A stretch of DNA of 22,110 bases from JAWXCH01 sp034440595 (GTDB lineage: Bacteria > Planctomycetota > Planctomycetia > Pirellulales > JALHPA01): contig JAWXCH010000392.1 in NCBI GenBank assembly GCA_034440595.1, positions 1 to 22,110 on the forward strand, read 5' to 3'. This document shows positions 14,999-22,110 of the stretch, piece by piece; within the stretch, counting starts at the first letter, position 1, and each line of letters opens with the position of its first letter. The notes beneath the pieces were generated by a model that was not told the DNA's origin, did no database searches, and worked only from the letters and a program-made list of their open reading frames with translations. Position numbers and translations under genes: made by a program.

Positions 14999-16057
14999 AT
15001 GAGTTCTGTTCCCTTGCAACGAATGCAGCCCCCCGCTTGCGACAGCGCCAGAAAATCCCTACCATTTCCTCAGCTTGCCAAAAAAACGCTCCGATTGCCC
15101 ACTGCCGCCGCCGAATTGAACGCTTCGTCAGCAATGAAAATTCTCAAGCTCACTGACCACTTTCAGCGAATGATCGAGCTGGCCGGCAAGCTGGCTGACA
15201 TGGTCAAAGCCGACGCTATGCTGCTGCTGATCGAGCGTCCTACGGACTGGGCACAGCTCCGAGCAATCGCATCTGAAAGCAAATTGCTGCTAGCCGCCGA
15301 TACGCCCGAGCAAATTCACGGTGCCAAGGAGGCAGGGTTCACGACGGTCCTGCTCAGCATGGCTGACAGCCCGGTTTATGAAAAACTAACACAGGCGCTG
15401 CTGGAATGCGTGGCCGACGAAGTTTTGGCACCCGGTTCGCGCGTCGTCGCACTCTATAGCGGCTTTGAATCCGGTACAGTTGACTCGATGAGTGTGATCA
15501 ATCTCGGGGAACACCTGGAGCGACTCACTGCCCGCGATCTGCGACAACTGGAAACCAACGTGCCGCTGGACACGCTGAAAACTGTAGTTGATTTGGCTGT
15601 CGACATTGGCCGCGAAGGACGCGAAGGAAAACCGGTTGGCACCTTGTTCGTGGTCGGAGATTCCAGAAAAGTCCTGGCCAGCAGTCATCCGACCGGGTTT
15701 GATCCGATGCGCGGCTATCCAAAGCGCGAACGTAGCCTAAGTGATGCCCGCGTCCGCGAGGGAGTCAAAGAAATCGCACAGATGGACGGGGCGTTCATTG
15801 TGGCGTCGGATGGCACGGTCGAGGCGGCCTGCCGTTACATCGATGCCCCGGCAACCACCATCACCTTGTCCAAGGGACTCGGCTCACGCCATTGGGCCGC
15901 CGCCGCCATTACACGGAAAACCAAGTCCGTCGCAGTGGCCGTGAGCGAATCCAATGGAACGGTTCGGATCTTTCAGAATGGCGAAGTGGTGCTGCGGATC
16001 GAGCCGTTCCACCGCCCGATGAAGTGGAAGGACTTTGAATACGAGCCGCCGGAGTGA
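14999..16057 (+). CDS. Diadenylate cyclase, DacZ-type (DisA_N/DAC domain)
   Basis: The predicted reaction is condensation of two ATP to cyclic di-AMP. The C-terminal ~130 residues form a DAC domain: Asp263-Gly264-Ala265 (DGAFIVASDGTVEAA) and Arg297-His298 in LSKGLGSRHWAAAAI, then VAVAVSESNGTVRIFQNGEV. The third residue of the usual R-H-R motif is Trp. There is no transmembrane region (unlike CdaA) and no DisA-type C-terminal DNA-binding domain. Instead, an N-terminal alpha/beta domain (VVALYSGFESGTVD, LTARDLRQLE, VVDLAVDIGREGREGKPVGT) matches my memory of archaeal DacZ proteins. ATG 14999 has AAGAGG 6 nt upstream and gives 352 residues, with a ~45-residue basic/Pro-rich extension; ATG 15134 (MKILKLTDHF) is an alternative with no visible Shine-Dalgarno. 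The oxidoreductase follows 86 nt later. Confidence 0.85.
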   Translation: MSSVPLQRMQPPACDSARKSLPFPQLAKKTLRLPTAAAELNASSAMKILKLTDHFQRMIELAGKLADMVKADAMLLLIERPTDWAQLRAIASESKLLLAADTPEQIHGAKEAGFTTVLLSMADSPVYEKLTQALLECVADEVLAPGSRVVALYSGFESGTVDSMSVINLGEHLERLTARDLRQLETNVPLDTLKTVVDLAVDIGREGREGKPVGTLFVVGDSRKVLASSHPTGFDPMRGYPKRERSLSDARVREGVKEIAQMDGAFIVASDGTVEAACRYIDAPATTITLSKGLGSRHWAAAAITRKTKSVAVAVSESNGTVRIFQNGEVVLRIEPFHRPMKWKDFEYEPPE

Positions 16058-16143
16058 TCCGGGCCATTCTCCAGTTCGTCTGCTGCGCCTAAGATGATAA
16101 ACATCTGTGGGGCGACAGCACGGTTTTAAACTGGAGTTCTGCC

Positions 16144-17214
16144 TTGCGATTTTTGCTCTATGGAGCCAACGGCTACACTGGTCGCCTCATCGCTCAAGAG
16201 GCGGTTCGACGCGGTTTGCACCCCATTCTGGCGGGGCGTACCGCTTCCAGCATCGAACCGCTGGCCCGTGAGTTGAATCTGCGGTCGCGGTCGTTTCCGC
16301 TCTCTGCCGACAATATTCCGGCCATTGCTGCCGAATTGGCGGATGTCGATCTGGTGCTCAATTGTGCCGGCCCGTTTGCCTTGACCGCGCGGCCTATGAT
16401 TGAAGCCTGTCTACAGGCCAAGGTGCATTATCTGGATATCACGGGCGAGATTGATGTTATTGAGTTCGCGGCCGCACAAAGTTCACGGGCTGTTGCCGCT
16501 GGGATTACCGTTCTGCCGGCGGTTGGCTTTGATGTGGTGCCGACCGATTGCCTGGCGCTGATGCTGCTGGCAGATATGTTATCTGCTGTCAGCTTGAAGT
16601 TGGCGTTTGCAGCACTCGGTCAGATCAGCCGGGGCACAGCCAAGACATTACTGCGAAAACTGCCCGAAGGGGGCATGGTCCGCAAACAAGGCAAGCTGAT
16701 CAAAGTGCCAACTGCCTGGAAGTCGCAAAAAATCCGCTTTCACGATCACGCACGCTGGGCCATGACCATTCCCTGGGGCGATGTCGCGTCTGCCTTCTAT
16801 TCAACTGGAATACCGGACATTGAGGTCTACGCAGCAGCACCACGTAAGCAGATCAAGGCCGCCACCTGGATCCGCTGGATGTTGCCAGCACTCGGCGTCA
16901 CGCCGTTTCGTCAAGTGGCAGAATGGTGGATCGATCGTAAAATGACCGGTCCAACTGAAGCGGAGCGCAGCAGTGGGCGTTCGATGATCTGGGGGCAAGT
17001 GACGGACGGGCAAGGGCGCACAATCGAGCGCTGCTTAGAGACGCTCGACGGTTATGCACTGACGATCGAAACAGCGCTGGCCGCGATCCGCCGGTTCAGC
17101 GAATCGCCGCCGGCCACCGGCTATCAAACGCCGTGCACCGCGTTTGGTGCAGATTTTATTGCTGGCATTCCGGGCACGGAAGTGTTTGAGGCGAGCGTCG
17201 TGTCTGGAAAATGA
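16144..17214 (+). CDS. Saccharopine-dehydrogenase-like NAD(P)-binding oxidoreductase
   Basis: The protein has 356 residues. The Rossmann nucleotide-binding motif GANGYTG is at residues 7-13, followed by RRGLHPILAGRTASSIEPLA, DLVLNCAGPFALTARPMIEA, and VHYLDITGEIDVIEFA. These match the saccharopine dehydrogenase NADP-binding family in its short, single-protein form, related to trans-acting enoyl reductases and to uncharacterised bacterial members. The substrate cannot be told. The middle (SRGTAKTLLRKLPEGGMVRK) and the C-terminal GYQTPCTAFGADFI also fit that group. The start is TTG 16144, with TGGAG (16132-16136) about 7 nt upstream, and it places the Rossmann strand directly at the N-terminus (MRFLLYGANG). 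It lies 86 nt after the diadenylate cyclase gene on the same strand; they may be co-transcribed, but no functional link is evident. Confidence 0.88.
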   Translation: MRFLLYGANGYTGRLIAQEAVRRGLHPILAGRTASSIEPLARELNLRSRSFPLSADNIPAIAAELADVDLVLNCAGPFALTARPMIEACLQAKVHYLDITGEIDVIEFAAAQSSRAVAAGITVLPAVGFDVVPTDCLALMLLADMLSAVSLKLAFAALGQISRGTAKTLLRKLPEGGMVRKQGKLIKVPTAWKSQKIRFHDHARWAMTIPWGDVASAFYSTGIPDIEVYAAAPRKQIKAATWIRWMLPALGVTPFRQVAEWWIDRKMTGPTEAERSSGRSMIWGQVTDGQGRTIERCLETLDGYALTIETALAAIRRFSESPPATGYQTPCTAFGADFIAGIPGTEVFEASVVSGK

Positions 17215-17277
17215 CTAATAGTGAATGAGCAGAATGCATGTACTACTTGTCAGTCAACAGAATCTTAGGGCATAACT

Positions 17278-17598
17278 ATGATCACGTATGCAGATGCATT
17301 AGCAATTGCGCGTCGCTATCTTAAAGAGTGGGAGCATTCCGCCATCCCTTTGCGGCTACTCGAAGATATAACCATGACGCGAGAGTTTGGCTGGGTGTTC
17401 TTCTATGATTCCGCAAAATCAGTAGGATCGAATGAACCTGGGGAAGATATCGCGGGTAACGCTCCCATAATTATTGACCGAAAAGACGGGTCGTTGCATG
17501 TGACCGGTACTGGACGCCCTATCGAATATTTTATCGATAACTATGAGCGAACCGGAGAGACGGTGCCAACCAGGAAGGACTTTCCTTCACCAGAGTAG
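17278..17598 (+). CDS. Imm35/YrhB-domain protein (orphan immunity-like)
   Basis: The protein is small and cytoplasmic, 106 residues, starting at ATG 17278. The sequence follows the YrhB/Imm35 pattern: an N-terminal helix (YADALAIARRYLKEW), then LLEDITMTREFGWVFFYDS, GNAPIIIDRKDGSLHVTGTG and PIEYFIDNYERTG. Family members are known as predicted immunity proteins of polymorphic toxin systems and, in other contexts, as stand-alone proteins (E. coli YrhB has been described as chaperone-like). No toxin, PAAR, VgrG, RHS or other delivery gene is beside it, so it is an orphan here. It follows the oxidoreductase by 63 nt; a weak AGGG lies upstream. A dispersed repeat begins about 20 nt after its stop. 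Confidence 0.82.
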   Translation: MITYADALAIARRYLKEWEHSAIPLRLLEDITMTREFGWVFFYDSAKSVGSNEPGEDIAGNAPIIIDRKDGSLHVTGTGRPIEYFIDNYERTGETVPTRKDFPSPE

Positions 17599-17617
17599 GC
17601 AATTGCAGCCTCATTGA

Positions 17618-17720
17618 ACGTCCCTTTCAGGGCCGAAACTTGATCTGGTCTACTAACCCGGGGTTCTGGTCGCTGCGCTCCCATCACCCCGGGCTGACAG
17701 AGACGACCCTTCGGGCCTGT
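17618..17720. repeat. Second locus of the CCCGGGGT...ACCCCGGG palindromic repeat
   Basis: The core reads CTAACCCGGGGTTCTGGTCG...CATCACCCCGGGCTGAC and forms an 8-9 bp hairpin; CAGAGACGACCCTTCGGGCC follows. It matches the right arm of the 3735-4115 element closely (CTAACCCGGGGTTCCGGTCG and CACCCCGGGCTGAC, GGAGACGACCCTT) and the left arm in inverse orientation. The left flank CCCTTTCAGGG parallels GGCCTGAAAGGCC beside the first element. Confidence 0.8.
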
Positions 17721-17767
17721 GCACTCGAAGTAAACCCTGTGCGCATCACTGCGCATGGCCGTTGGCT

Positions 17768-18052
17768 CTATTCTGAGTCAATAGGATCAGGGGAATTGGG
17801 ATCGTTACCCGACAAATCTTCACAGCAGCCGATTAAGTCGTGCTGCAAGGCGTGTACACCAACCGAAATCAGCAGCAGTAGCAAGTCAAAGATCCATACC
17901 ACCGCCAGCACCAGGTTCGCGCGGCCGACGAACCTGGCTCCGGCTTCGTCCTGTAGTGCCTCGAACAGGTATGACAAACCGCCGAGCACGCACATCAAGA
18001 TTGGCAGCGAAATGGCTCCCAAAAGCAGGCGAAGAATCCAATGGTGCAGCAC
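17768..18052 (-). CDS. Small membrane protein of unknown function
   Basis: The protein has 94 residues and two hydrophobic helices: LLLGAISLPILMCVLGGLSY (about residues 9-28) and LVLAVVWIFDLLLLLISVGV (about 47-66). A charged loop (ALQDEAGARFVGRAN) lies between them and there is a hydrophilic acidic tail (CEDLSGNDPNSPDPIDSE). The start is GTG 18052, with AGAGG about 9-10 nt upstream on the minus strand. I do not recognise a family. Coding is supported by the coherent membrane topology and the ribosome-binding site only. It is isolated: divergent from the hydrolase gene and separated from the Imm35 gene by the repeat. Confidence 0.6.
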   Translation of the reverse strand: MLHHWILRLLLGAISLPILMCVLGGLSYLFEALQDEAGARFVGRANLVLAVVWIFDLLLLLISVGVHALQHDLIGCCEDLSGNDPNSPDPIDSE

Positions 18053-18278
18053 GATGGTTGACCTCTTAAAAGGGTGCGAGTGTGTGCATTCTGCGGGTCG
18101 TATGGGCCAGTGTCAATGGGACTGAATGGCGCAAAATCCTGCTCCCCCCGATGACAAAGTTGCCTCGCGGCAGTCGCTGGTACACAATGGAGTCTTGGAA
18201 CGGAGATATCGGGACGGAGTCTTTGGAGCACTGCGCGACGAGTCGCAATTTTTCTCTGACTGGGAGGAGGCCAGCAAT

Positions 18279-20618
18279 ATGCGCCATGCTATGTGCCCGC
18301 GATTAGCTCTACAAGCAAGAATCGCCAGGTTTGCAGTTCTGATTGCGCTGGTCACTGCACAAGCGGCGCAGGCTCAGGTCGTGGTCTTAAAGGACGGGCG
18401 GGAGCTGGAAGGGAAATTCAATCAGATTCCCAAGATCGCCGAGGATCCGCTGAAGAACGCGGATCAATCGCCGTTGACCCCTATCCTGATGAGCGACAAC
18501 GATCTCTCGCGGACGTACGTGCCAGTATCGCGCATCCAATCGATTCGCCCTGAAGGACGGAATCTGGAGACGATTCGTATCAAACAAAAGGTGGCCGAAG
18601 CCGGAATGCGTATTGCCGGCGTCGGCGCGATTCTGAAGATGACCCCGTTCGATGAATTTGGCCGGAGGATTCTGACGATCAATACGGCGCGTGGTAAGGT
18701 GGATGTCGTCCAAGGGATCACCACAATCACTCCGGTCTATACGCAAGTTCGCGGGCTGGTAGGAACGCAGTCGTATGTCTGGGATGCACGTGTCGCAACC
18801 AGCAGCATACCGCGTGAAACATTGCACAAAATCATCCACAAAGCGATTGACCAGAAAGATATTGACGATCGATTGCGATTGGTGCGATTGTTAATGCAGG
18901 CCAACCGCTTTCACGATGCGTATGCGGAATTGGCTCAGGTTGCCAAGGACTTTCCCAGTGAGGACGCGCCGAAAGACTCGTCGAAAGACATCCAGCAAAT
19001 TGCCGCACGCATCCTATTGACTGAGATCCTGGCGCGCAAGAAGGCTGGACAACACCAGTTGGTGTATGGCCTGCTACAGAACTTTCCGACCGAAAATGTC
19101 GCCGGCAGCGTGCTGCAGCAGGTGCGAAAAGAGCTAGAGGAATACGCCGACCTGAAAAAAGTCCAAACTACGGTGATTCAGCAATTGAAGGCTTTGATTG
19201 CCAAAGTCCAACAGGAAGAACAGCGCGAAGCGTATACCGCTGCAATCAAAGAAATCGAAACGGAACTGTCTTTCAACACACTGGACCGAATGACCGCCTT
19301 TCGGCGTCTGGAAAGTGACGACAATCTGGAGGCCGAGCAAAAGCTCGCCCTGGCCGTTTCCGGCTGGCTGATGGGATCTGATAGCGCGGAGACCAATGTA
19401 AAATCCGCGATGGGACTGATCTATGCGCGAGACATGGTCCGCCAGTATCTCAATGAGCCGGTTGCCGCCAAACGCACCGAACTACTCAATCAAATCAAAA
19501 CCACCACCGGTACCACCGTTCAGCAGATTGCCAGCGTCATCAAGCACATGCGACCGACTGCTGAGACCTTGCCGGAAGGCAAGCAGAAGAGCGGTGAGCC
19601 GCACCAGCAGGACTATTTTGAACTGGAAGTGCCCGGCGGACCAGACGAAGGGAACTCGACCTATCTCTGTTTGCTACCTCCCGAGTATGACCCGCATCGA
19701 ACTTATCCCACGATTGTCACGCTCAATGGCACCGGTTCCACGCCAGAGCAGCAACTGGACTGGTGGGCCGGCGAACGCTCCGAGCGAGGCCGACTGGGAC
19801 AAGCAACCCGGCATGGGTACATTGTCATCGCACCGGTCTGGATGCGACCGTTTCAAGATAAATACAACGCTTCAGCGGAAGAACACGCCAAAGTCCTCAG
19901 TGCGCTCCGCGATGCCTGCCGCCGGTTTTCGATCGACACCGATCGCGTTTATCTGAGTGGCCACTCCGTCGGTGGTGATGCAGCCTGGGATATCGGGGTT
20001 TCTCATCCAGACCAATGGGCCGGAATTGTGCCGATTGTTGCTACTACGACACGGAACTCGGTTTCGCATTACACCAGCAACGCCGCCAATTTACCAATGT
20101 ACTTTGTCGCCGGGGAGTTGGATGGTACTCGGACCATCACCAATAGTATGGACTGGGATCGATACCTGAGTCGCAACTACGACGTGACGATCGTTGAGTT
20201 CCGCGGCCGTGGCCACGAGAATTTCTCCGATGAAATTCAAAACATTTTCGATTGGATGGGGCGCAAGAAGCGGGACTTCTTTCCCAAGAAATTTACCACG
20301 TCGACCAAGCGGTCGTTTGACAACTATTTCTGGTGGGTCGAAATGGAGCAACTTCCGGCGAAGAGTGGCGCGCGTGCGCAACTGGTCGAGGCCACGATCA
20401 ATGCGGCCAACAACATCAACATTCGAGCACCAGGCGCGGTCAGCGTCTGGCTGGCACCCGAGATGTTGGACTTTGTAAAGCCCTCGACGATTACAGTAAA
20501 CGGTCGCCAGATTCAGCGAAAACCGGTGACGCCCGAAATGGGCGTTCTGCTGGAAGATGTCCGCACGCGCGGCGAACGGAAGCACCCGTTTTGGGCCAGA
20601 GTAGATGCAACGCCGTAA
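18279..20618 (+). CDS. Large secreted alpha/beta hydrolase (esterase/peptidase-like)
   Basis: The start at ATG 18279 has GGAGGAGG 8 nt upstream; the frame is open back to 18126 but that part is not protein-like. The protein is 779 residues. Residues 1-34 form a signal peptide (FAVLIALVTAQAAQAQ). Residues ~35-200 are a beta-rich region beginning VVVLKDGRELEGKFNQIPKI, and ~200-440 are helical with heptad-like segments. Residues ~450-690 are an alpha/beta hydrolase: oxyanion region TIVTLNGTGSTPEQQ, nucleophile elbow GHSVGGD with Ser563, probable acid Asp615 in GELDGTRT, and His646 in GRGHENF. This is the layout of secreted esterase, feruloyl-esterase or PHB-depolymerase-like and dipeptidyl-peptidase-like enzymes; the substrate cannot be chosen. 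The C-terminal ~90 residues form a beta-rich appendage. It is convergent with the last gene, 17 nt apart. Confidence 0.88.
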   Translation: MRHAMCPRLALQARIARFAVLIALVTAQAAQAQVVVLKDGRELEGKFNQIPKIAEDPLKNADQSPLTPILMSDNDLSRTYVPVSRIQSIRPEGRNLETIRIKQKVAEAGMRIAGVGAILKMTPFDEFGRRILTINTARGKVDVVQGITTITPVYTQVRGLVGTQSYVWDARVATSSIPRETLHKIIHKAIDQKDIDDRLRLVRLLMQANRFHDAYAELAQVAKDFPSEDAPKDSSKDIQQIAARILLTEILARKKAGQHQLVYGLLQNFPTENVAGSVLQQVRKELEEYADLKKVQTTVIQQLKALIAKVQQEEQREAYTAAIKEIETELSFNTLDRMTAFRRLESDDNLEAEQKLALAVSGWLMGSDSAETNVKSAMGLIYARDMVRQYLNEPVAAKRTELLNQIKTTTGTTVQQIASVIKHMRPTAETLPEGKQKSGEPHQQDYFELEVPGGPDEGNSTYLCLLPPEYDPHRTYPTIVTLNGTGSTPEQQLDWWAGERSERGRLGQATRHGYIVIAPVWMRPFQDKYNASAEEHAKVLSALRDACRRFSIDTDRVYLSGHSVGGDAAWDIGVSHPDQWAGIVPIVATTTRNSVSHYTSNAANLPMYFVAGELDGTRTITNSMDWDRYLSRNYDVTIVEFRGRGHENFSDEIQNIFDWMGRKKRDFFPKKFTTSTKRSFDNYFWWVEMEQLPAKSGARAQLVEATINAANNINIRAPGAVSVWLAPEMLDFVKPSTITVNGRQIQRKPVTPEMGVLLEDVRTRGERKHPFWARVDATP

Positions 20619-20635
20619 GGAGTTGGCCGTTTCCG

Positions 20636-22110
20636 CTACTTCTTCAACACAAACCCGGTCACGAACCAGCCGTTGTCCTCGCTGACGATGAACGTGCCGG
20701 CTGGGCCGAGATACTTACTCACAGCGTCAAACGCAGGGAGCTGGCGACCGTCCAGTTTTGCCTTGCGAATCGTGCCCGGCTTGCCATCACCCAGTGCGCT
20801 GTTCAGTAGATTTCCGAGTAGGCTTTGACTCTTAGGCATCTCGTTGGTCTTCAGCAATTCGTAGGTGACGCGAAACTCCTTTTCCGTCCTGGAGAACATT
20901 CGAGCGGCCACATCCGTCGCACCGAGCGCGGTCATTTCTTTTTGGACCGCCGTGTATTCCGGCGTAGCATCAAGTGATCCTTTCGCTACGGCTGCATTGG
21001 CATGTTTGAGCACTTTTTCCAGCATGTCGATATTCGATGCCACGAAAAGCTGCCCGTGTGCCACACAAATAGCTGAGTTGGCCATCGCACGTTGACCCGG
21101 TCGTCGTGACGCTCTCTTCTTGCGGGTCTTTCCTTTGCCTGGCTGAAACAAGACTTCTTCTTCGATTTCGAGGTCGGCGTGTTGAACTTCGCCACCATCA
21201 ACTTCGATGGTCAGTTCCATCACCTCGACCTCCTGGCTGGTCACTTCCCAGACAGTGAAACCTTCAACATCGCGCCGCTTGACCCCTTTGTCGTGCTTCA
21301 TCCCTTTTTCGACGGCGGCCGCGACCGCCTTTTCATTGGCCGTCTCAATGGCATACAGCGATCGATCGCTCTTGGGCGTGATTGGATCAACAAAGTCGGT
21401 GACAATAGTCACCCGCGACCCTAGATTGGCAACCAGCTCTTTCTCAATGTCAAGCTGCGGCCCGTTAGGATCGTTTTTGGTGCTGTCGATGATGTCTTCA
21501 AACAAATAAGGCTGACCGGTGACTTCGTCCACCAGCGGCCCCAGGTATGGAAATGCTCGTTTGGCATTCCAGTTCACTGTTGAGTAAGTTGCTACATCAG
21601 GTGGTACCCAGGCCTCGGCCTGCAAAGACTTGCTATTGGGGAACTCTAGAACATTCGCTGCGAGCAAGTAACGCTCCTTGGCCTTGGGCACTGGCGGAGC
21701 ATAAATCATCGTCCGATGCAGCGTCTGGTGGGTGTTGGCTGAAAAGGTCACAAATCCACCAAGTCCCTGGATCGCCGTGAAGCCTTGCTTTCGCAGCGCC
21801 TTAACCAAGTCCGGTCCTTCTCGTTTGTGCGTTGGCGGATCGATGACTCGCATCGCCTCGATGTAGCCAAATGGCTCTAAGAACCAGCGAACGTGAGGAA
21901 CTTTTCCCGCTTCCGTGGCTTTCTGACAGCGTGCCATTGATTCCTTATATGCCGGTACCGAAGCAAGATTGTCCGCTCGATTGGCGGTTATAGCTTTCAG
22001 GATTTTTTCCACTTCGACAACGTTGTCGCTAATCACCAGCATTCCGCCACTGAGGAAGCTGGCGGTCTGTTCTGCGGTTGTTTCGCCAGCTTTCTTAGGG
22101 AGCTCAAAAA
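20636..22110 (-). CDS. Large protein of unknown function, 5' end cut by window edge
   Basis: The frame stays open from the TAG complementary to 20636-20638 to the right edge, reading from the edge as FELPKKAGETTEQTASFLSG, then MLVISDNVVEVEKILKAI. The ATG at 22040-22042 is therefore probably internal and the true start lies outside. At least 490 residues are visible. Recognisable stretches are LEFPNSKSLQAEAWVPPDVA, LGSRVTIVTDFVDPITPKSD and VEGFTVWEV, a Lys/Arg-rich insertion (KGKTRKKRASRRPGQRA), then NSAICVAHGQLFVASNIDML and, at the end, PAFDAVSKYLGPAGTFIVSE. The repeated theme of 'value read-out plus SNIDMLEKVL' suggests a duplicated domain of the kind seen in large secreted planctomycete proteins of unknown function (DUF3352-like at best). 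No catalytic site is visible. Confidence 0.82.
   Translation of the reverse strand, partial: FELPKKAGETTAEQTASFLSGGMLVISDNVVEVEKILKAITANRADNLASVPAYKESMARCQKATEAGKVPHVRWFLEPFGYIEAMRVIDPPTHKREGPDLVKALRKQGFTAIQGLGGFVTFSANTHQTLHRTMIYAPPVPKAKERYLLAANVLEFPNSKSLQAEAWVPPDVATYSTVNWNAKRAFPYLGPLVDEVTGQPYLFEDIIDSTKNDPNGPQLDIEKELVANLGSRVTIVTDFVDPITPKSDRSLYAIETANEKAVAAAVEKGMKHDKGVKRRDVEGFTVWEVTSQEVEVMELTIEVDGGEVQHADLEIEEEVLFQPGKGKTRKKRASRRPGQRAMANSAICVAHGQLFVASNIDMLEKVLKHANAAVAKGSLDATPEYTAVQKEMTALGATDVAARMFSRTEKEFRVTYELLKTNEMPKSQSLLGNLLNSALGDGKPGTIRKAKLDGRQLPAFDAVSKYLGPAGTFIVSEDNGWFVTGFVLKK

Noticed and set aside
18126..18278. Hydrolase start at ATG 18126.
   Set aside because: The extra 51 residues are charged and precede an obvious signal peptide; ATG 18279 has a near-perfect GGAGGAGG site.

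Overview
The window looks like a chromosomal segment of a planctomycete, probably from the Pirellulales (Rhodopirellula/Blastopirellula-type). The basis is protein style and is inferred from memory of these families, not from a search. Supporting features are many secreted or lipid-anchored proteins with Pro/Ala-rich linkers, a DUF1570-type putative zinc peptidase, a planctomycete-type DnaA that is not next to dnaN, and dispersed GC-rich palindromic repeats of the CCCGGGGT...ACCCCGGG and CACTGGC-N3-GCCAGTG types. GTG and TTG starts are frequent.

Layout. Positions 3-2670 (+) hold the 3' end of guaB, a secreted Cys/Pro-rich protein overlapping it by 65 nt, a strong terminator, and an NAD(P)H-hydrate epimerase preceded by an in-frame antitoxin-like stretch. 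A secreted protein of unknown function follows (2951-3592). A long nested inverted repeat (about 3735-4115) comes next. A two-PDZ exported protein runs on the minus strand (4240-5383), with an apparent 1-nt frameshift near its 3' end. A tandem-GNAT acetyltransferase (5518-6528) and dnaA (7009-8607) with a near-consensus promoter follow on the plus strand. A pair of REP-like hairpins (8611-8716) separates dnaA from the convergent minus-strand cluster 11912-8742: a small coiled-coil protein, an SPFH-domain protein with a fused C-terminal domain, and the DUF1570-type metallopeptidase.

On the plus strand again, a HEAT-repeat lipoprotein and a secreted alpha-helical-barrel-like protein probably form one transcription unit (12354-14743). 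These are followed by a DacZ-type diadenylate cyclase (14999-16057), a saccharopine-dehydrogenase-like oxidoreductase (16144-17214) and an orphan Imm35/YrhB-type immunity-like gene (17278-17598). A second copy of the CCCGGGGT repeat (about 17618-17720), a small membrane protein (17768-18052, -), a large secreted alpha/beta hydrolase (18279-20618, +) and a convergent minus-strand gene cut by the right edge (20636-22110) complete the window.

Most of the window is ordinary core and lineage-specific gene content. I see no defence island, prophage, CRISPR array, tRNA or rRNA. The points most worth attention are the archaeal-style c-di-AMP synthase, the SPFH cluster, the long composite inverted repeat and its relatives, the frameshifted PDZ gene, and the antitoxin-like leader fused in frame to the epimerase.
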